Positions 16,866 through 26,140 of a DNA stretch of 64,000 nt are shown piece by piece. Location: the NCBI GenBank assembly GCA_965262505.1, contig CBDHFM010000030.1, positions 5,022,001-5,086,000 on the forward strand, written 5' to 3'. A program made the translations under genes and the position numbers. Below the pieces are notes generated by a model. The model did no database searches and had not been told where the DNA came from. It was given only the letters and a program-made list of their open reading frames with translations. How positions within the stretch are numbered: position 1 is the stretch's first letter; every line of letters begins with the position of its first letter. The DNA is from JACPPO01 sp965262505. GTDB lineage: Bacteria > Acidobacteriota > Vicinamibacteria > Vicinamibacterales > UBA2999.

Positions 16866-17549
16866 GTGCGAATCGAGACGGTGTTCCTCGATGCAGGCGG
16901 CGTGCTCGTTGTCCCGAATTGGCGGCGCGTCAGCACCGCTTTGGGGCGGCATGGCATTCATGTCAGGCCGGAGGCGTTGTCCGCCGCCGAACCTTACGCG
17001 AAGTTTCGCTTCGACCAGTCGGTCCCCGTGGCCACAACGAAGGACGAGGATCGATGGGACGCCTACTTCGAACATATCCTCACGCAGGCCGGTGTTCGAG
17101 CGACCGACGGTATTCGCGAAGCGCTGTCCGAGATGCGCACCTATCATGCGGCACACAACTTGTGGGAAAGCGTCCCAAGCGAGGTGCCATGGGTGCTTGG
17201 CAGGCTTCGGTCGCTTGGACTCCAACTTGTCGTCGTGTCGAACGCGAACGGGCGACTTCGAGCATCGTTCGACCGGATCGGCCTGAGTCAACACATCGAC
17301 GTATTGGTCAATTCGCACGATGAAGGCGTAGAGAAGCCGGACGCCCGACTGTTCGAGATTGCGCTCAACCGAGCAACGGCACGCGCCGATGCGACGGTAC
17401 ATGTTGGCGACCTCTATCACGTTGATGTTGTCGGCGCTGAAGCCGCAGGTGTGCGTGCCGTGCTCCTTGACCCAGCCGATCTGTACACGGCATGTGGTTG
17501 CGACCGCATCAGAAGTTTGCGTGAACTGGTCGATATGCTCGCGCCGTGA
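16866..17549 (+). CDS. HAD-superfamily hydrolase
   Basis: About 227 aa. The four HAD motifs are present: FLDAGGVL (motif I, first Asp; the usual second Asp is Gly/Ala-rich as in several phosphatases), VVVSNANG (motif II), VEKPDARLFEIAL (motif III Lys) and VHVGDLYHVDVVGAEAAGV (motif IV). A helical cap lies between motifs I and II. A phosphatase acting on a small phosphorylated metabolite is likely. GTG 16866 is the preferred start; a TTG six codons upstream is also in frame. Confidence 0.85.
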   Translation: MRIETVFLDAGGVLVVPNWRRVSTALGRHGIHVRPEALSAAEPYAKFRFDQSVPVATTKDEDRWDAYFEHILTQAGVRATDGIREALSEMRTYHAAHNLWESVPSEVPWVLGRLRSLGLQLVVVSNANGRLRASFDRIGLSQHIDVLVNSHDEGVEKPDARLFEIALNRATARADATVHVGDLYHVDVVGAEAAGVRAVLLDPADLYTACGCDRIRSLRELVDMLAP

Positions 17550-17702
17550 CCCGCCGTTGCGAATCAGACTCCCGCAGTGGGTCTCATGCTTGATGGCTTC
17601 GTCGACGCAGTCCGCTTGACAATGAGGCCGCCCGCTTGTTAGATACGACCACTCTTGAATCGCCAGTTGGAAGTAGACGGAAGGGAAAGAGGGAGGCACA
17701 TC

Positions 17703-18122
17703 GTGAGATACGCACTCACGGCGCTCATGGCGATGACGGGCGTCTTGGCGGGCTCGAGCCCGATGATCGCTCACCACGGGTCCGCGACATTCGACACGGG
17801 AAAGGAACTCGTGATTGAAGGCAGCGTGACGGAGTGGTTCTGGGCCAACCCGCACTGCTTCCTGAAGTTTGATGTCCAGGAGCCGGACGGCACGGTCCGG
17901 AGCTGGGTTGTGGAAACCAGCGCTCCCCCGAGCATGGTGAACCGCGGCTGGAGCCGCCGTTCGTTCAAGGTAGGGGAAACCATCACGGCGACGGTCGAAC
18001 CCGTGAAGAACGGCAATCCGATAGGACGCCTCCTGCTGGTAGAGTTTGGCGACGGACGCGTCTTGCGCGCCAGTGGCTCTGTGGCGCCGGCCGGGGATGT
18101 TCAGGGCGGCCCTGGAGAGTGA
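17703..18122 (+). CDS. DUF6152 family exported protein
   Basis: 139 aa with a signal peptide (RYALTALMAMTGVLAGSS..IA) and the family hallmark AHHGSATFDTGKELVIEGSVTEW near the mature N-terminus, then WFWANPHCFLKFDVQEPDG and VGETITATVEPVKNG. It is probably a small periplasmic OB-like beta-barrel. The GTG 17703 start has GAGGGAGG upstream. It lies 29 nt before the next gene and probably starts a four-gene operon with 18152, 19114 and 20760. DUF6152 proteins often sit beside such partner genes; their role is not known. Confidence 0.8.
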   Translation: MRYALTALMAMTGVLAGSSPMIAHHGSATFDTGKELVIEGSVTEWFWANPHCFLKFDVQEPDGTVRSWVVETSAPPSMVNRGWSRRSFKVGETITATVEPVKNGNPIGRLLLVEFGDGRVLRASGSVAPAGDVQGGPGE

Positions 18123-18151
18123 CTCGATCCGCATAGGGAGCATCAGCCACC

Positions 18152-19018
18152 ATGTCTCATCGCCTTGCAATCGTCGGCCTGACTGCGGCGGCCGTCTTCT
18201 CCTTCCCCGACATCGCGTTCAATCAACAGACTGGTGTGCCCGGCGCGGAATACGACTCCGATTTTCCCAACGAGAAGCCCGAGCCGGCGCCGCGGCGCGA
18301 CCTGTCCGGAATCTGGGAACCGGCGCGCGGCCCCGGCGATGCCATCCAGGCCGACGGCGCCAGGAACTTTCCGGACACTGGACGCCCGGAACACGAGCTG
18401 CCGTTCACGACCGCCGGCCGGGAGGCGGTGCTCGAGAACAAGCCTGCCTGGGGCCCGCGGATGGTGCCGTCGGCGCTGTCGAACGACCCGCAACCGCAGT
18501 GCGAGCCGCAGGGGTTTCCGCGCATCCACCTGCACAACTACCGGACGGTCCAGATTCTTCAAACACCGAAGCAGGTACTGATCCTCTACCAGTTCAACAG
18601 GAAGTGGCGGAACATCTGGACCGACGGCCGCGCGAACCCGACGGTCGACGATTTCCTCGAGCCGCGATTTTGGGGCTATACCGTGGGCCGCTGGCAGGAC
18701 GACTACACCTTCGTCACCGAGAGCGTCGGCATGGACGAGCGGACCTGGCTCGACAACGTCGGCCGTCCGCACAGCTGGGAGACGCGGGTCGAGGAACGTT
18801 ATTTCCGCAGGGACCTCAAACATATCGAGGTGACGATCACGATCGACGACCCTGTCTACTATTCGAAACCGTGGGTGGCGCTCGACCGGCTCCCGCTTCG
18901 GCTGCAGCCGGACAACTTCGACATCAGGGAGATGGAGTGCTCACCGAGCGAATTCGCCAGGTACACCAAGGAGTTCGCTGAGCCGGCCGCTGGCATCGAG
19001 GGTGCCGCACCGCGTTAG
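18152..19018 (+). CDS. Exported protein, DUF6152 partner
   Basis: 288 aa with a signal peptide (LAIVGLTAAAVFSFPDIAF). The mature part has conserved-looking blocks: LSGIWEPARGP, SNDPQPQCEPQGFPRIHLHNY, VLILYQFNRKWRNIWTDGR, FWGYTVGRWQDDYTFVTES and EERYFRRDLKHIEVTITIDDP. This block order belongs to a secreted family I associate with DUF6152 genes in Acidobacteriota and Proteobacteria. No enzymatic residue can be named. It is co-oriented and closely spaced with both neighbours. Confidence 0.7.
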   Translation: MSHRLAIVGLTAAAVFSFPDIAFNQQTGVPGAEYDSDFPNEKPEPAPRRDLSGIWEPARGPGDAIQADGARNFPDTGRPEHELPFTTAGREAVLENKPAWGPRMVPSALSNDPQPQCEPQGFPRIHLHNYRTVQILQTPKQVLILYQFNRKWRNIWTDGRANPTVDDFLEPRFWGYTVGRWQDDYTFVTESVGMDERTWLDNVGRPHSWETRVEERYFRRDLKHIEVTITIDDPVYYSKPWVALDRLPLRLQPDNFDIREMECSPSEFARYTKEFAEPAAGIEGAAPR

Positions 19019-19113
19019 GGCCTCAGACACTTGAGTGTGGAGCCCCGAATCGGCGACCAGGAAGACGATGCGCCCTGAGATGCGGTTGAGGATAGGCACG
19101 GGAGAATGAGCGA

Positions 19114-20763
19114 ATGGGCAAGCACAAGCGCAATGATCTAAGCCGACGGGATTTCCTCACAAAGAGTGCCGCGGTCGGCGTTGGAGCGGCCGCATTGGCG
19201 CCGGCCCAGGCGGACGCCCAAACCAATCGCCAATGGGACCGTTCGGCAGATTTCGTGTCGATCGGGGCCGGTGTGTCCGGGCTTGCGGCGGCCGTTTCTG
19301 CGCTGGAGCATGGGGCCTCGGTGATCATGGTCGACGAGAACTTCGATATCGGCGGACATGGCATGGTCAGCGGCGGGGTCGTTCACCTCGGCGGAGGACA
19401 TAGTAAACAGCGAGCGCACGGGGTCGAGGACTCGGCCGAGAAAGTCTTCGAGGACTGGATACGCCCGGATCATCCACTGGCAAGGTACAACGACCGAGAC
19501 CTTGTCCGAGCCTTTGCTGACGAGAATGCCTCCACCTTCGATTGGCTCATCGAGAATGGCGTGGAATTTGAGGATCGAATGGTTGGTCCACAGATGGCAT
19601 CTACGGTCCAGAGGCAAGTGCCGACGGCGCAGTGGCCGATCAAGAGCGAAATCTACACGACGGTGCCCAGTAGGCGCGGTTCCGGACTCGTGCGAGCGCT
19701 CGAGGCCAAGGCCAGAGAGAATGGCGCGCAGATTCTGCTGCGCCACAGAATGGCCAGCATCGTCCGTGAAAACCCGTCCTCCGGGCGAGTGCTTGGGATT
19801 ACGGTGACGACGGAAGGCCGGACGCTGAGTATTGAAGCCAGAAAGGGGATTCTGATCGCGACGGGTGGGCACTCCAACAATGTGAACCTCCGTAGAGTGT
19901 TCGACCCGAGACTGACCGAGGAATACGCGGTCGCAGGCGATCCGTACTCCCGCAAGAGCGGAGATGGAGAGATCGCAGGCATGGGGATTGGCGCTTCACT
20001 CTGGGGGACGGCGAGTCAGACCAACGAAGCTGAGCGGTGTCTACGGAAAGCCGTTCACATTGGCTGCAAGTACGGCTACAGGAGCCTGCACTGGCCGGCG
20101 GATAGCCCGATCTTCGATCGAGTGGGTGGCTCCGGCCTCACAGGAGTCGACTGGGCCAACGCGATTCTCGTGACGCAATCGGGCCACCGGTTCTACGATG
20201 AGACGGTGGACGATTATGATTTCATCGCCGCCGCGATGGCTTCTCACGGTGACGCCTCGAAGTTGAACGGCGGCGGGCCGATCTGGGCGATCTTCGACCG
20301 CGACGCCGTGGAACGACAGGAGTGGGATCCGACGCCGCCGAACGTCGATCTAAACGGCTACTTCTTCAGCGCCAACACGATCGCCGAGCTGGCTGCGAGT
20401 ATCGACAATCCCTTTCAGCCGACACCCATGCCGTCCTCCGCGCTCGAGGATACCGTGGCCCGGTACAACGCCTTCGCGGACGCCGGGGCCGATGCGGACT
20501 TCGGCAAGCCCGCACCCCTGCACAAGATTCAGACGCCGCCGTTTTACGCTGCGTGGTCTACACCCTTGATCCACGATTCGTATACGGGCTTAAGAACAAA
20601 CCCCTCGGCTCAGGTCATGGATCTTCAAGGTGAGATCATACCCGGGCTCTACTGCGCCGGCGAGAGCCAGGGCGGATTCAATCAGCATGGTTTGGGTCGA
20701 AGCCTTGTGTTTGGCCGCATCGCCGGGCGGCACGCTGCCCTGAGCGAGGTTGCCGAAGCATGA
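19114..20763 (+). CDS. Tat-exported FAD oxidoreductase (FrdA/KstD type)
   Basis: 549 aa. The twin-arginine signal SRRDFLTKSAAVGVGAAALAP is followed by an FAD Rossmann motif, SIGAGVSGLAAAVSALEHGA. A fumarate-reductase/3-ketosteroid-dehydrogenase domain follows: GGHGMVSGGVVHLGGG, GILIATGGHSNN and the C-terminal IPGLYCAGESQGGFNQHGLG. It probably oxidises or reduces a C=C bond of a steroid- or terpenoid-like substrate in the periplasm. The stop codon overlaps the next start (ATGA at 20760), suggesting coupling. It sits in the DUF6152 operon. Confidence 0.85.
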   Translation: MGKHKRNDLSRRDFLTKSAAVGVGAAALAPAQADAQTNRQWDRSADFVSIGAGVSGLAAAVSALEHGASVIMVDENFDIGGHGMVSGGVVHLGGGHSKQRAHGVEDSAEKVFEDWIRPDHPLARYNDRDLVRAFADENASTFDWLIENGVEFEDRMVGPQMASTVQRQVPTAQWPIKSEIYTTVPSRRGSGLVRALEAKARENGAQILLRHRMASIVRENPSSGRVLGITVTTEGRTLSIEARKGILIATGGHSNNVNLRRVFDPRLTEEYAVAGDPYSRKSGDGEIAGMGIGASLWGTASQTNEAERCLRKAVHIGCKYGYRSLHWPADSPIFDRVGGSGLTGVDWANAILVTQSGHRFYDETVDDYDFIAAAMASHGDASKLNGGGPIWAIFDRDAVERQEWDPTPPNVDLNGYFFSANTIAELAASIDNPFQPTPMPSSALEDTVARYNAFADAGADADFGKPAPLHKIQTPPFYAAWSTPLIHDSYTGLRTNPSAQVMDLQGEIIPGLYCAGESQGGFNQHGLGRSLVFGRIAGRHAALSEVAEA

Positions 20764-21722
20764 GAACAATGGGGCGCCGGAGGAGGACCGCTATGGCTGC
20801 TGACCCTCGTCGCGCTGTCGGCCTTGCGACAGCCAAGACTTTCCGAATCGTTTCGATCAGGGCTCTCACAGCATTTATTGCGACGGCGCTCTGCGTGCCA
20901 GGCTTCGGCGCCACTCAAGCGACTCGAGCGATGGCCCCGGTCGGCGAAGCGCGGGGTCTCTTGACGGAGGCGGCGCAGGCGCCGGCTCAGGAAGCGACAA
21001 CCAGCGAGGAAGATGTCCAACTCACTCGCGAGGCGGCCGAGCAGGGAGTCGCGGTGGCGCAGTACGTCCTTGGTGTCATGTACGCGTCCGGGCGAGGTGT
21101 GGCGCGAGACGACGCGCTGGCGGCGCAGTGGTATCGGCGGGCGGCGGACGAGGGAGACTCCCGAGCGCAGCACAATCTCGCCCTCATGTACACGACCGGC
21201 CAGGGCGTGCAGCAGGATGACGCAGAGGCCGTCCGCTGGTTTCGCCGCGCGGCCGAGCAGGGAGTCCCGGAGGCGCAGAACAACCTTGCTGCGATGTACG
21301 CGAGGGGACGAGGCGTGCCGCGAGATGACGTGGAAGCGGTGCAGTGGTATCGCAATGCCGCAGCGCAGGGGTCGCCGCGGGCGCAGCACAGCCTCGGCCA
21401 GATGTACGCCGCCGGCCACGGAGTGCCGCCCGACATGGGAGAGGCGGTGCGGTTGAACCGCCTGGCGGCGGAACAGGGGCACCGGAGCGCGCAGAACACC
21501 ATGGGCCTGTTCTACGCGGCCGGTCGAGGTGTGCCGCAGGACTACGCGGAGGCGCACAAGTGGTACGACCTCGCGGCATCGGGCGTCACCGGTGACAGGC
21601 AGAAAGAATTCGGAGAGACCCGTGACGCACTGGCAGAGCAGATGACCCCCGCGCAACTCGCCGAGGCGCAGAAGCGCGCGGCCGACTGGCAAGCGGCCTT
21701 TGAGAAGCGGCAGGCCGAGTAG
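20760..21722 (+). CDS. Sel1-repeat protein, exported
   Basis: 320 aa. There is a hydrophobic N-terminal signal-like stretch (RALTAFIATALCVPGFGA), then about six Sel1-like repeats of 36 aa from residue 75. Each has the form A.YVLGVMYASGRGV..DDA.A..WYRRAA..G, ending with WYDLAASGVTGDRQ. Such solenoids bind proteins, often in envelope signalling or secretion. The first ATG overlaps the previous stop; ATG 20793 is an alternative start. It is a paralogue of the truncated gene at 26263. Confidence 0.85.
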   Translation: MRTMGRRRRTAMAADPRRAVGLATAKTFRIVSIRALTAFIATALCVPGFGATQATRAMAPVGEARGLLTEAAQAPAQEATTSEEDVQLTREAAEQGVAVAQYVLGVMYASGRGVARDDALAAQWYRRAADEGDSRAQHNLALMYTTGQGVQQDDAEAVRWFRRAAEQGVPEAQNNLAAMYARGRGVPRDDVEAVQWYRNAAAQGSPRAQHSLGQMYAAGHGVPPDMGEAVRLNRLAAEQGHRSAQNTMGLFYAAGRGVPQDYAEAHKWYDLAASGVTGDRQKEFGETRDALAEQMTPAQLAEAQKRAADWQAAFEKRQAE

Positions 21723-21753
21723 GCTGGAAATATCCCCGCACGCGCCGATCTGC

Positions 21754-21801
21754 GGCAGTGATCTCGTACGGACCGAGGCGAGTGCCGGCGGTCAGCGCCA
21801 T
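21754..21801 (-). pseudogene. Ser/Thr kinase 5' fragment 1
   Basis: ATG 21801 reads MALTAGTRLGPYEITA, the canonical start of acidobacterial Pkn-type kinases just before the glycine loop, and then diverges. A TATAAT box lies on the same strand at 21816-21821. No kinase body follows. The same 5' module recurs at 24328-24408 and 25991-26140. Confidence 0.7.
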
Positions 21802-21819
21802 GGGAGTCGGGCCTGATTA

Positions 21820-21972
21820 TAGAGGCGGTTTCAAAACCTCGTCGCGGGTGGCCGCGGACGGGGCCGCCCCGCTCGCGCCGCAGGCTCCGCTCCCGTGAGG
21901 GCGCTCTTGGAGCCGAGCACGAGTGGGGCTGTCCGCGGTCAGGACCCGCCTGGAGGTGAGGAAACCGTTCTC
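21820..21972. repeat. MITE-like repeat, copy B (about 153 bp)
   Basis: Terminal inverted repeat GAGGCGGTTTC / GAAACCGTTC, with inner arms GCGGGTGGCCGCGGACGGGGC and GGGGCTGTCCGCGGTCAGGA forming a long imperfect hairpin. Copy A is at 16009-16076. It abuts the kinase -10 box. Confidence 0.6.
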
Positions 21973-22068
21973 AACCGCTCAGGTGGAATCTCTTGACCCA
22001 CAGCCGGTTCGCACACCACCGACGGTCACGACCCCCTGTCGCAATCGTCGGTTCGGGATATGGAGCCC

Positions 22069-23088
22069 TCAATCGGGTGCGTTTTCCAACCAGGCGAGTT
22101 GGGCATCCGCGCATTCGCCGACAACTGTCAGATGTCGCCTGACAGCATCGCTACTGACAAAGGGATGAGGGCCGTCCGCCATTCGAAATTTGACGGCGTT
22201 GATTTTTTCCAACGTTCGATCGTGGTTCGTGTGGCTCGACAGATAAACATCAGCGCGGGCACGGGCGGTGATGTCCTGAAAACGCTTGGCCGAAGCGCTG
22301 TAGGTCGCAAGAGCTTCAGAGCGTTCAGAGAAGTGCCTGTATCCGAAGCCGTTGCCTCCCCAAATACTGCCAAGATGCCACCGATTTCCGTCCTTGAGCG
22401 GAATCAACGTCGATATCGTGCCAGGTGTGTGGGCGGGCGTTACGTAGAGGGTCAGCGTCGTATCTCCAAGCGTCAGTTCCATGCCATCGGTAGCGATCAT
22501 GTCCTTCCTGGGCTTGAGTTCCGGAGGGTTGTTGTCGCCAGCCATGAGCCCCCAGTCCGCCTCCCCCATGATGATGCGTGCGCCGTATGTGTCCTGGAGA
22601 TACTTGGCACCAAGGTAGTGGTCACCGTGGCCGTGGGAAACGATCACGTACCTGATATCGGCCGGATCCAAACCCAGCGCTGCAAGTCCCTCCGTGATCA
22701 GCGATTCGGCCATGTAATCGAAAGCCGTGTCGTGCAGGATGATGCCTTCCGAAGTCGTCACCGCCCACATCGATTGCAGATAGCTACCGACGTAATACAG
22801 GTTGTCAAAGATTTTCGCGGGCGCCTCATACCAGTCGGCGCGCGGCGGAATCGTACGTACGGTGGGCGCGGTTGTCGCAGGCCGGGCAGCGGGCGCCGGC
22901 CGTGGCGGGGCTGGTTCCGCGCAAAGCCCATCGAATATCCAGGTGAAATCTTGGCCGGGGGCATACGCTGCCGCTCGGGCTGCCTCGACGTGGGACTCGG
23001 CGCTGGCGCCCTGGCCGAGCGCCAGACTTGCGTTCACGCCGCTCAAGAACAGGACGGTGCAGAACATAGGTACCAGATGGCCCTTCAT
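22069..23088 (-). CDS. Secreted MBL-fold hydrolase, subclass B3-like
   Basis: 339 aa with a signal peptide (LVPMFCTVLFLSGVNASLALGQG). The metal-binding motif VIVSHGHGDHYLGAKYL is followed by TPAHTPGTISTLIPL and LSSHTNHDRTLEKI. The layout (DNLYYVGSYLQSMWAVTTSEGIIL early on) is that of subclass B3 metallo-beta-lactamase relatives. Activity on beta-lactams cannot be inferred. ATG 23088 is chosen for its AAGGAG site. Upstream, in frame, lies a fragment of kinase sequence that is not part of the protein. Confidence 0.85.
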   Translation of the reverse strand: MKGHLVPMFCTVLFLSGVNASLALGQGASAESHVEAARAAAYAPGQDFTWIFDGLCAEPAPPRPAPAARPATTAPTVRTIPPRADWYEAPAKIFDNLYYVGSYLQSMWAVTTSEGIILHDTAFDYMAESLITEGLAALGLDPADIRYVIVSHGHGDHYLGAKYLQDTYGARIIMGEADWGLMAGDNNPPELKPRKDMIATDGMELTLGDTTLTLYVTPAHTPGTISTLIPLKDGNRWHLGSIWGGNGFGYRHFSERSEALATYSASAKRFQDITARARADVYLSSHTNHDRTLEKINAVKFRMADGPHPFVSSDAVRRHLTVVGECADAQLAWLENAPD

Positions 23089-23115
23089 TGGTTGACTCCT
23101 TGCGCCCATAGATGG

Positions 23116-23181
23116 TCGGTGGATGATCCCCTGCTCGTGCGCGGCTTCCAGCGCCTCGGCGATCTGCTTGGCGATGGGGGG
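23116..23181 (-). pseudogene. Ser/Thr kinase internal fragment
   Basis: About 22 codons read PPIAKQIAEALEAAHEQGII followed by HR, the kinase helix E and the beginning of the HRD catalytic loop, and then break off. It fills the gap between the two MBL genes. It is in the same reading frame as the downstream MBL gene, suggesting that gene replaced the rest of a kinase. Confidence 0.6.
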
Positions 23182-23188
23182 GCCGCTA

Positions 23189-24301
23189 TCACCTTCCAGG
23201 CGTGTAGGTCTTGCTGAAGCCGTTCCGCGCGTTCGTGACCGTATACGTACCGTCCTGCTGCGCGGATACCTTGATCCAGTACGCCACTCCATCGTGCGCT
23301 GGCGGCGGGGCCGCGCTGGCTCCGGGCTGCGGCGGCAGCGCCGGAGCGATGGGCATCGACGCCCCCTGCTCATCGACCATGTTGGCGATGAACAGTCCAG
23401 GCACCGTGTACTCCTGACCGCTCCAGAGTGAGAAGTGAGCCTGCCAGAGATCCTCGAAGCCTGGAGCTGAAAAGAGGGTCCTCATCACTTCAGGGTAGCC
23501 CCCTTTGCGAGTCCCGTTGTTCATGATCCCCACGCGCGGACGAAGCGCATGGACGAGCACTTCCGAATTCGAGGTGGCCTGTCCATGGTGCAGACCCAAC
23601 AGGACATCGACGGTGCCGAGACGATTATTGGGACACATCAGCTCGAATTCCTTGTTCTTCGTCAAGTCGCCCAGATGAACGGTCCGAAATTCCCCGAACG
23701 TGATGTGGATCCCGACAGACAGAGGATCCTCAATATTGTTCTGTCCTGGTTTGAAGGTCGCACAATACGGATTCGGCTCGCCGGCGCCAGGCAAGGGCGC
23801 CGTGATCGTCTCACCAGCGGAGGTCACCACGCGCACATCGAGACCGGCCATCGGAATTGCGTCGCCAGCCTTCGCGGCCGTGTGCGTCGCTTTCGCGTAG
23901 ATCTCCTTGTATCCCTCCTCGAATCCTGCGCCAGAGCCATCAGGCTGTTGGTTGGGTCCATGATCAATGAAGTGGTTGACAGGAAAACGCTCCGTCAGCT
24001 CGGAGAGGCCACCGATGTGATCGCGATGGTAGTGCGTGGTGATCAGATGATCGATCCGCCCAAGACCCGCATCCCTGGCTGCTGCGATGATCCGACCGGC
24101 GTCACGGCCGTTGCTCGGGTATCCCGTATCGATGAGCAGCGATTCGCCGGAAGGTGAAACAAACAGCGTCGCATTGCCGCCCTCAACGTCGATCAAATAG
24201 ATGTCGAGCGTGCTCGATGTCCGACTCTGGGCTGTCAGAGGCAGCGCTGCAAGCACCGTCATGGCGAGAACCGGCAGGAGCACCCTTGATACGCGCATCA
24301 T
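23189..24301 (-). CDS. Secreted ComEC-like MBL-fold protein
   Basis: 370 aa. Signal peptide VLLPVLAMTVLAALPLTAQS, then the MBL core: IYLIDVEGGNATLFVSPSGESLLIDTG, LITTHYHRDHIGGLSELTE (HxHxDH variant HYHRDH), VHLGDLTKNKE and VLLGLHHGQATSNSE. It resembles the stand-alone ComEC/Rec2-like hydrolases secreted by many soil and marine bacteria. The C-terminal YWIKVSAQQDGTYTVTNARNG is a small beta-rich tail. ATG 24301 follows GGAGGTAG. A kinase 5' fragment lies immediately upstream on the same strand. Confidence 0.82.
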   Translation of the reverse strand: MMRVSRVLLPVLAMTVLAALPLTAQSRTSSTLDIYLIDVEGGNATLFVSPSGESLLIDTGYPSNGRDAGRIIAAARDAGLGRIDHLITTHYHRDHIGGLSELTERFPVNHFIDHGPNQQPDGSGAGFEEGYKEIYAKATHTAAKAGDAIPMAGLDVRVVTSAGETITAPLPGAGEPNPYCATFKPGQNNIEDPLSVGIHITFGEFRTVHLGDLTKNKEFELMCPNNRLGTVDVLLGLHHGQATSNSEVLVHALRPRVGIMNNGTRKGGYPEVMRTLFSAPGFEDLWQAHFSLWSGQEYTVPGLFIANMVDEQGASMPIAPALPPQPGASAAPPPAHDGVAYWIKVSAQQDGTYTVTNARNGFSKTYTPGR

Positions 24302-24327
24302 CTACCTCCAACTATCTTCGTTTAGCC

Positions 24328-24408
24328 TCAAGCCTCGCCCATGCCCGCAGCCCCGAGGGCGGAGACGATCTCATACGGACCAAGCCGAACGCCGGGGGCG
24401 AGCGCCAT
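24328..24408 (-). pseudogene. Ser/Thr kinase 5' fragment 2
   Basis: ATG 24408 reads MALAPGVRLGPYEIVSALGA then AGMGEA and stop: the kinase start through the glycine-rich loop. A TATAAT box lies at 24444-24449 on this strand. It is followed 27 nt later by the ComEC-like gene, so this promoter and leader may now drive that gene. Confidence 0.7.
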
Positions 24409-24661
24409 GACCCTCCTTGGGGAGAGAAACCGGGAACCGGCTGATTATAGGGTGTTTCAGTGCCGAGTGGCAGCAGCAGTAGGCGCCGGATTCCGAGCGC
24501 TACAATGATCTGACCGCCTGGCTTCACCCTTCCGAGATATTGGACGGCGGTGTGTTTGGACGCCGGCATGCGCGTTAGACTGTCGGCGACCTCGGCGTGG
24601 ACCAGACCTTCAGGCGCCAATCTGGACGGGCGGCCTTCTCTGGCTATCGAAAGGAAATCTT

Positions 24662-25372
24662 GTGCGAGCTATCGTCCGTTACGTTCCGCTCTTCGCTCTG
24701 TTGGGTCTGTTGTCCTCCTGTGCGTCGGAGTCCGTGCCCGACGCGGGTTCCGCAGGAGACATCACCGACGTGCCGGAGACGGAAGACCAGAGGACCCTCA
24801 ACGCGCTGGGCCAGGCGCTTGCCCAAAGCATCGGCGATGCCGGTTTTTCGGCGGAAGAATTTGCGTTCGTCCAGCGCGGCCTGAGCGACGCGGTCCTGGG
24901 TCAGGACGCCCTCGTCGAGTTGCCCGAATATGGCCCCAAGATCCAGGCATTCATGGAAGCACGGGCAGCGGGCGCCGCGGGGGACGAGTTGGCCCAGGCG
25001 ACCGCGTTCGTGGAAGAACAGGCGAGTCTCGCAGGCGCGGAGCGCACGGAGTCAGGGATCGTCATCCAGGAGGTCACAGCCGGCACTGGGGCCAGGCCGA
25101 CCGCCGAGGACACGGTGCAAGTGCATTATCACGGGACGCTCCGTGACGGTACGGTCTTCGACAGCTCGGTGGACCGAGGCGAGCCCGCCACCTTCCCGCT
25201 GGCCGGCGTGATTCCCTGCTGGACCGAGGGTCTGCAGCAGATCAGCGTGGGTGGCAAGAGCCGGCTCGTCTGTCCCCCGGATCTCGCCTATGGTCCACAA
25301 GGGCCGCCGGGGATTCCGGGCAACTCCGCGCTGGTGTTCGAGGTCGAGCTGCTGGACATCCTCCAAGAGTAA
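24662..25372 (+). CDS. FKBP-type peptidyl-prolyl isomerase lipoprotein
   Basis: 236 aa. Lipobox LLSSC at residues 16-20, a helical FKBP_N dimerisation-like region (residues 40-120), then an FKBP domain: VQVHYHGTLRDGTVFDSSVD, VIPCWTEGLQQISVGGKSRL, YGPQGPPGIPGNSALVFEVE. It is an outer-membrane-anchored folding catalyst for exported proteins. GTG 24662 follows a GAAAGGAA site. It is transcribed alone and divergent from the MBL pair. Confidence 0.88.
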   Translation: MRAIVRYVPLFALLGLLSSCASESVPDAGSAGDITDVPETEDQRTLNALGQALAQSIGDAGFSAEEFAFVQRGLSDAVLGQDALVELPEYGPKIQAFMEARAAGAAGDELAQATAFVEEQASLAGAERTESGIVIQEVTAGTGARPTAEDTVQVHYHGTLRDGTVFDSSVDRGEPATFPLAGVIPCWTEGLQQISVGGKSRLVCPPDLAYGPQGPPGIPGNSALVFEVELLDILQE

Positions 25373-25543
25373 GGGACCGTCGCCGCCTGTGCGCCATCCT
25401 ACCAGAGGCGACGGCTGGGCGAGGGCGCCGCCGCGAAGACGATCATGGACGTGACAAGAAGATCGACCCAAGAAGGCCGATGACTGAACTCGAAGGTCGG
25501 TTCGAGGACACCTGCCGCTTCGTGCGAGCAGGAGGAATTTTGT

Positions 25544-25987
25544 CTATCGCGGCGCCTGTTGAAAACTCACGACTGATCCGCCGATTCCCTCAGAGATGCC
25601 GACGTTAACGACATTTTCACCGTCGACATAGATTGCACTGGTTGATGAAAAGCCAGCGGCGGCAAATTCCATCCAGCCACGCGATTCTGTATAGCCTTTG
25701 GCAGCGAATTCAGTCTCGTAAAATGATTGGACCTCTTCTACAGAAAGACCTGTGTTGTACGTCGCCATGTAGGCCTGATCATTGTCGATGGTTGTTTGGA
25801 TAGCCGCATCACTTGGCAGGTCCAAACCGGTTTTACTTTCCATCTCCGGAACCCTACTGGTGTCTCCTTCGAATTGTGCTGCCCCGGCTTCACCGCGCTG
25901 GACTTCCTCAACGGCGCCGCCGCCAGAACAACCTTGCCCGACAAAGACCGCCAATCCGACGGCAGCCAAAAGTGTCACCTTCCTCAT
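25544..25987 (-). CDS. Putative lipoprotein
   Basis: 147 aa starting MRKVTLLAAVGLAVFVGQGC, a lipoprotein signal with lipobox GQGC. The mature part has an acidic linker and a small alpha/beta region with SVEEVQSFYETEFAAKGYTE, resembling the helix of small periplasmic DUF-type domains. ATG 25987 is preceded by GGAG. The frame continues upstream into a kinase 5' fragment, so a longer fusion product starting at 26140 is formally possible. Function unknown. Confidence 0.65.
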   Translation of the reverse strand: MRKVTLLAAVGLAVFVGQGCSGGGAVEEVQRGEAGAAQFEGDTSRVPEMESKTGLDLPSDAAIQTTIDNDQAYMATYNTGLSVEEVQSFYETEFAAKGYTESRGWMEFAAAGFSSTSAIYVDGENVVNVGISEGIGGSVVSFQQAPR

Positions 25988-25990
25988 ATG

Positions 25991-26140
25991 ATGCGACTCC
26001 GGCAGCAGTTTAATCGCCACAGCACGATCGAGCTTAGTACCCCGCGTGCGCTGGCGGAAAATAGACCTGCCCATCCCGCTCACGCCGATCTGGGCGGTGA
26101 TCTCATACGGGCCGAGGCGAGTGCCAGAAGTCAGCGCCAT
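25991..26140 (-). pseudogene. Ser/Thr kinase 5' fragment 3, fused to a lipoprotein frame
   Basis: ATG 26140 reads MALTSGTRLGPYEITAQIGV..GMG and reaches DRAVAIKLLPES, the VAIK beta-3 lysine motif, with some scrambling between. It then passes in frame into the lipoprotein's MRKV start at 25987. TATAAT lies at 26155-26160. The glycine loop lacks several residues, so no working kinase is made. Confidence 0.7.

Noticed and set aside
18046..18981. 311-codon frame overlapping the DUF6152 partner gene
   Set aside because: Arg/Pro-rich shadow translation of a high-GC gene, no motif.
20980..21560. DNA-level tandem repeat in the Sel1 gene
   Set aside because: The ~108-bp periodicity is simply the 36-residue Sel1 protein repeat.
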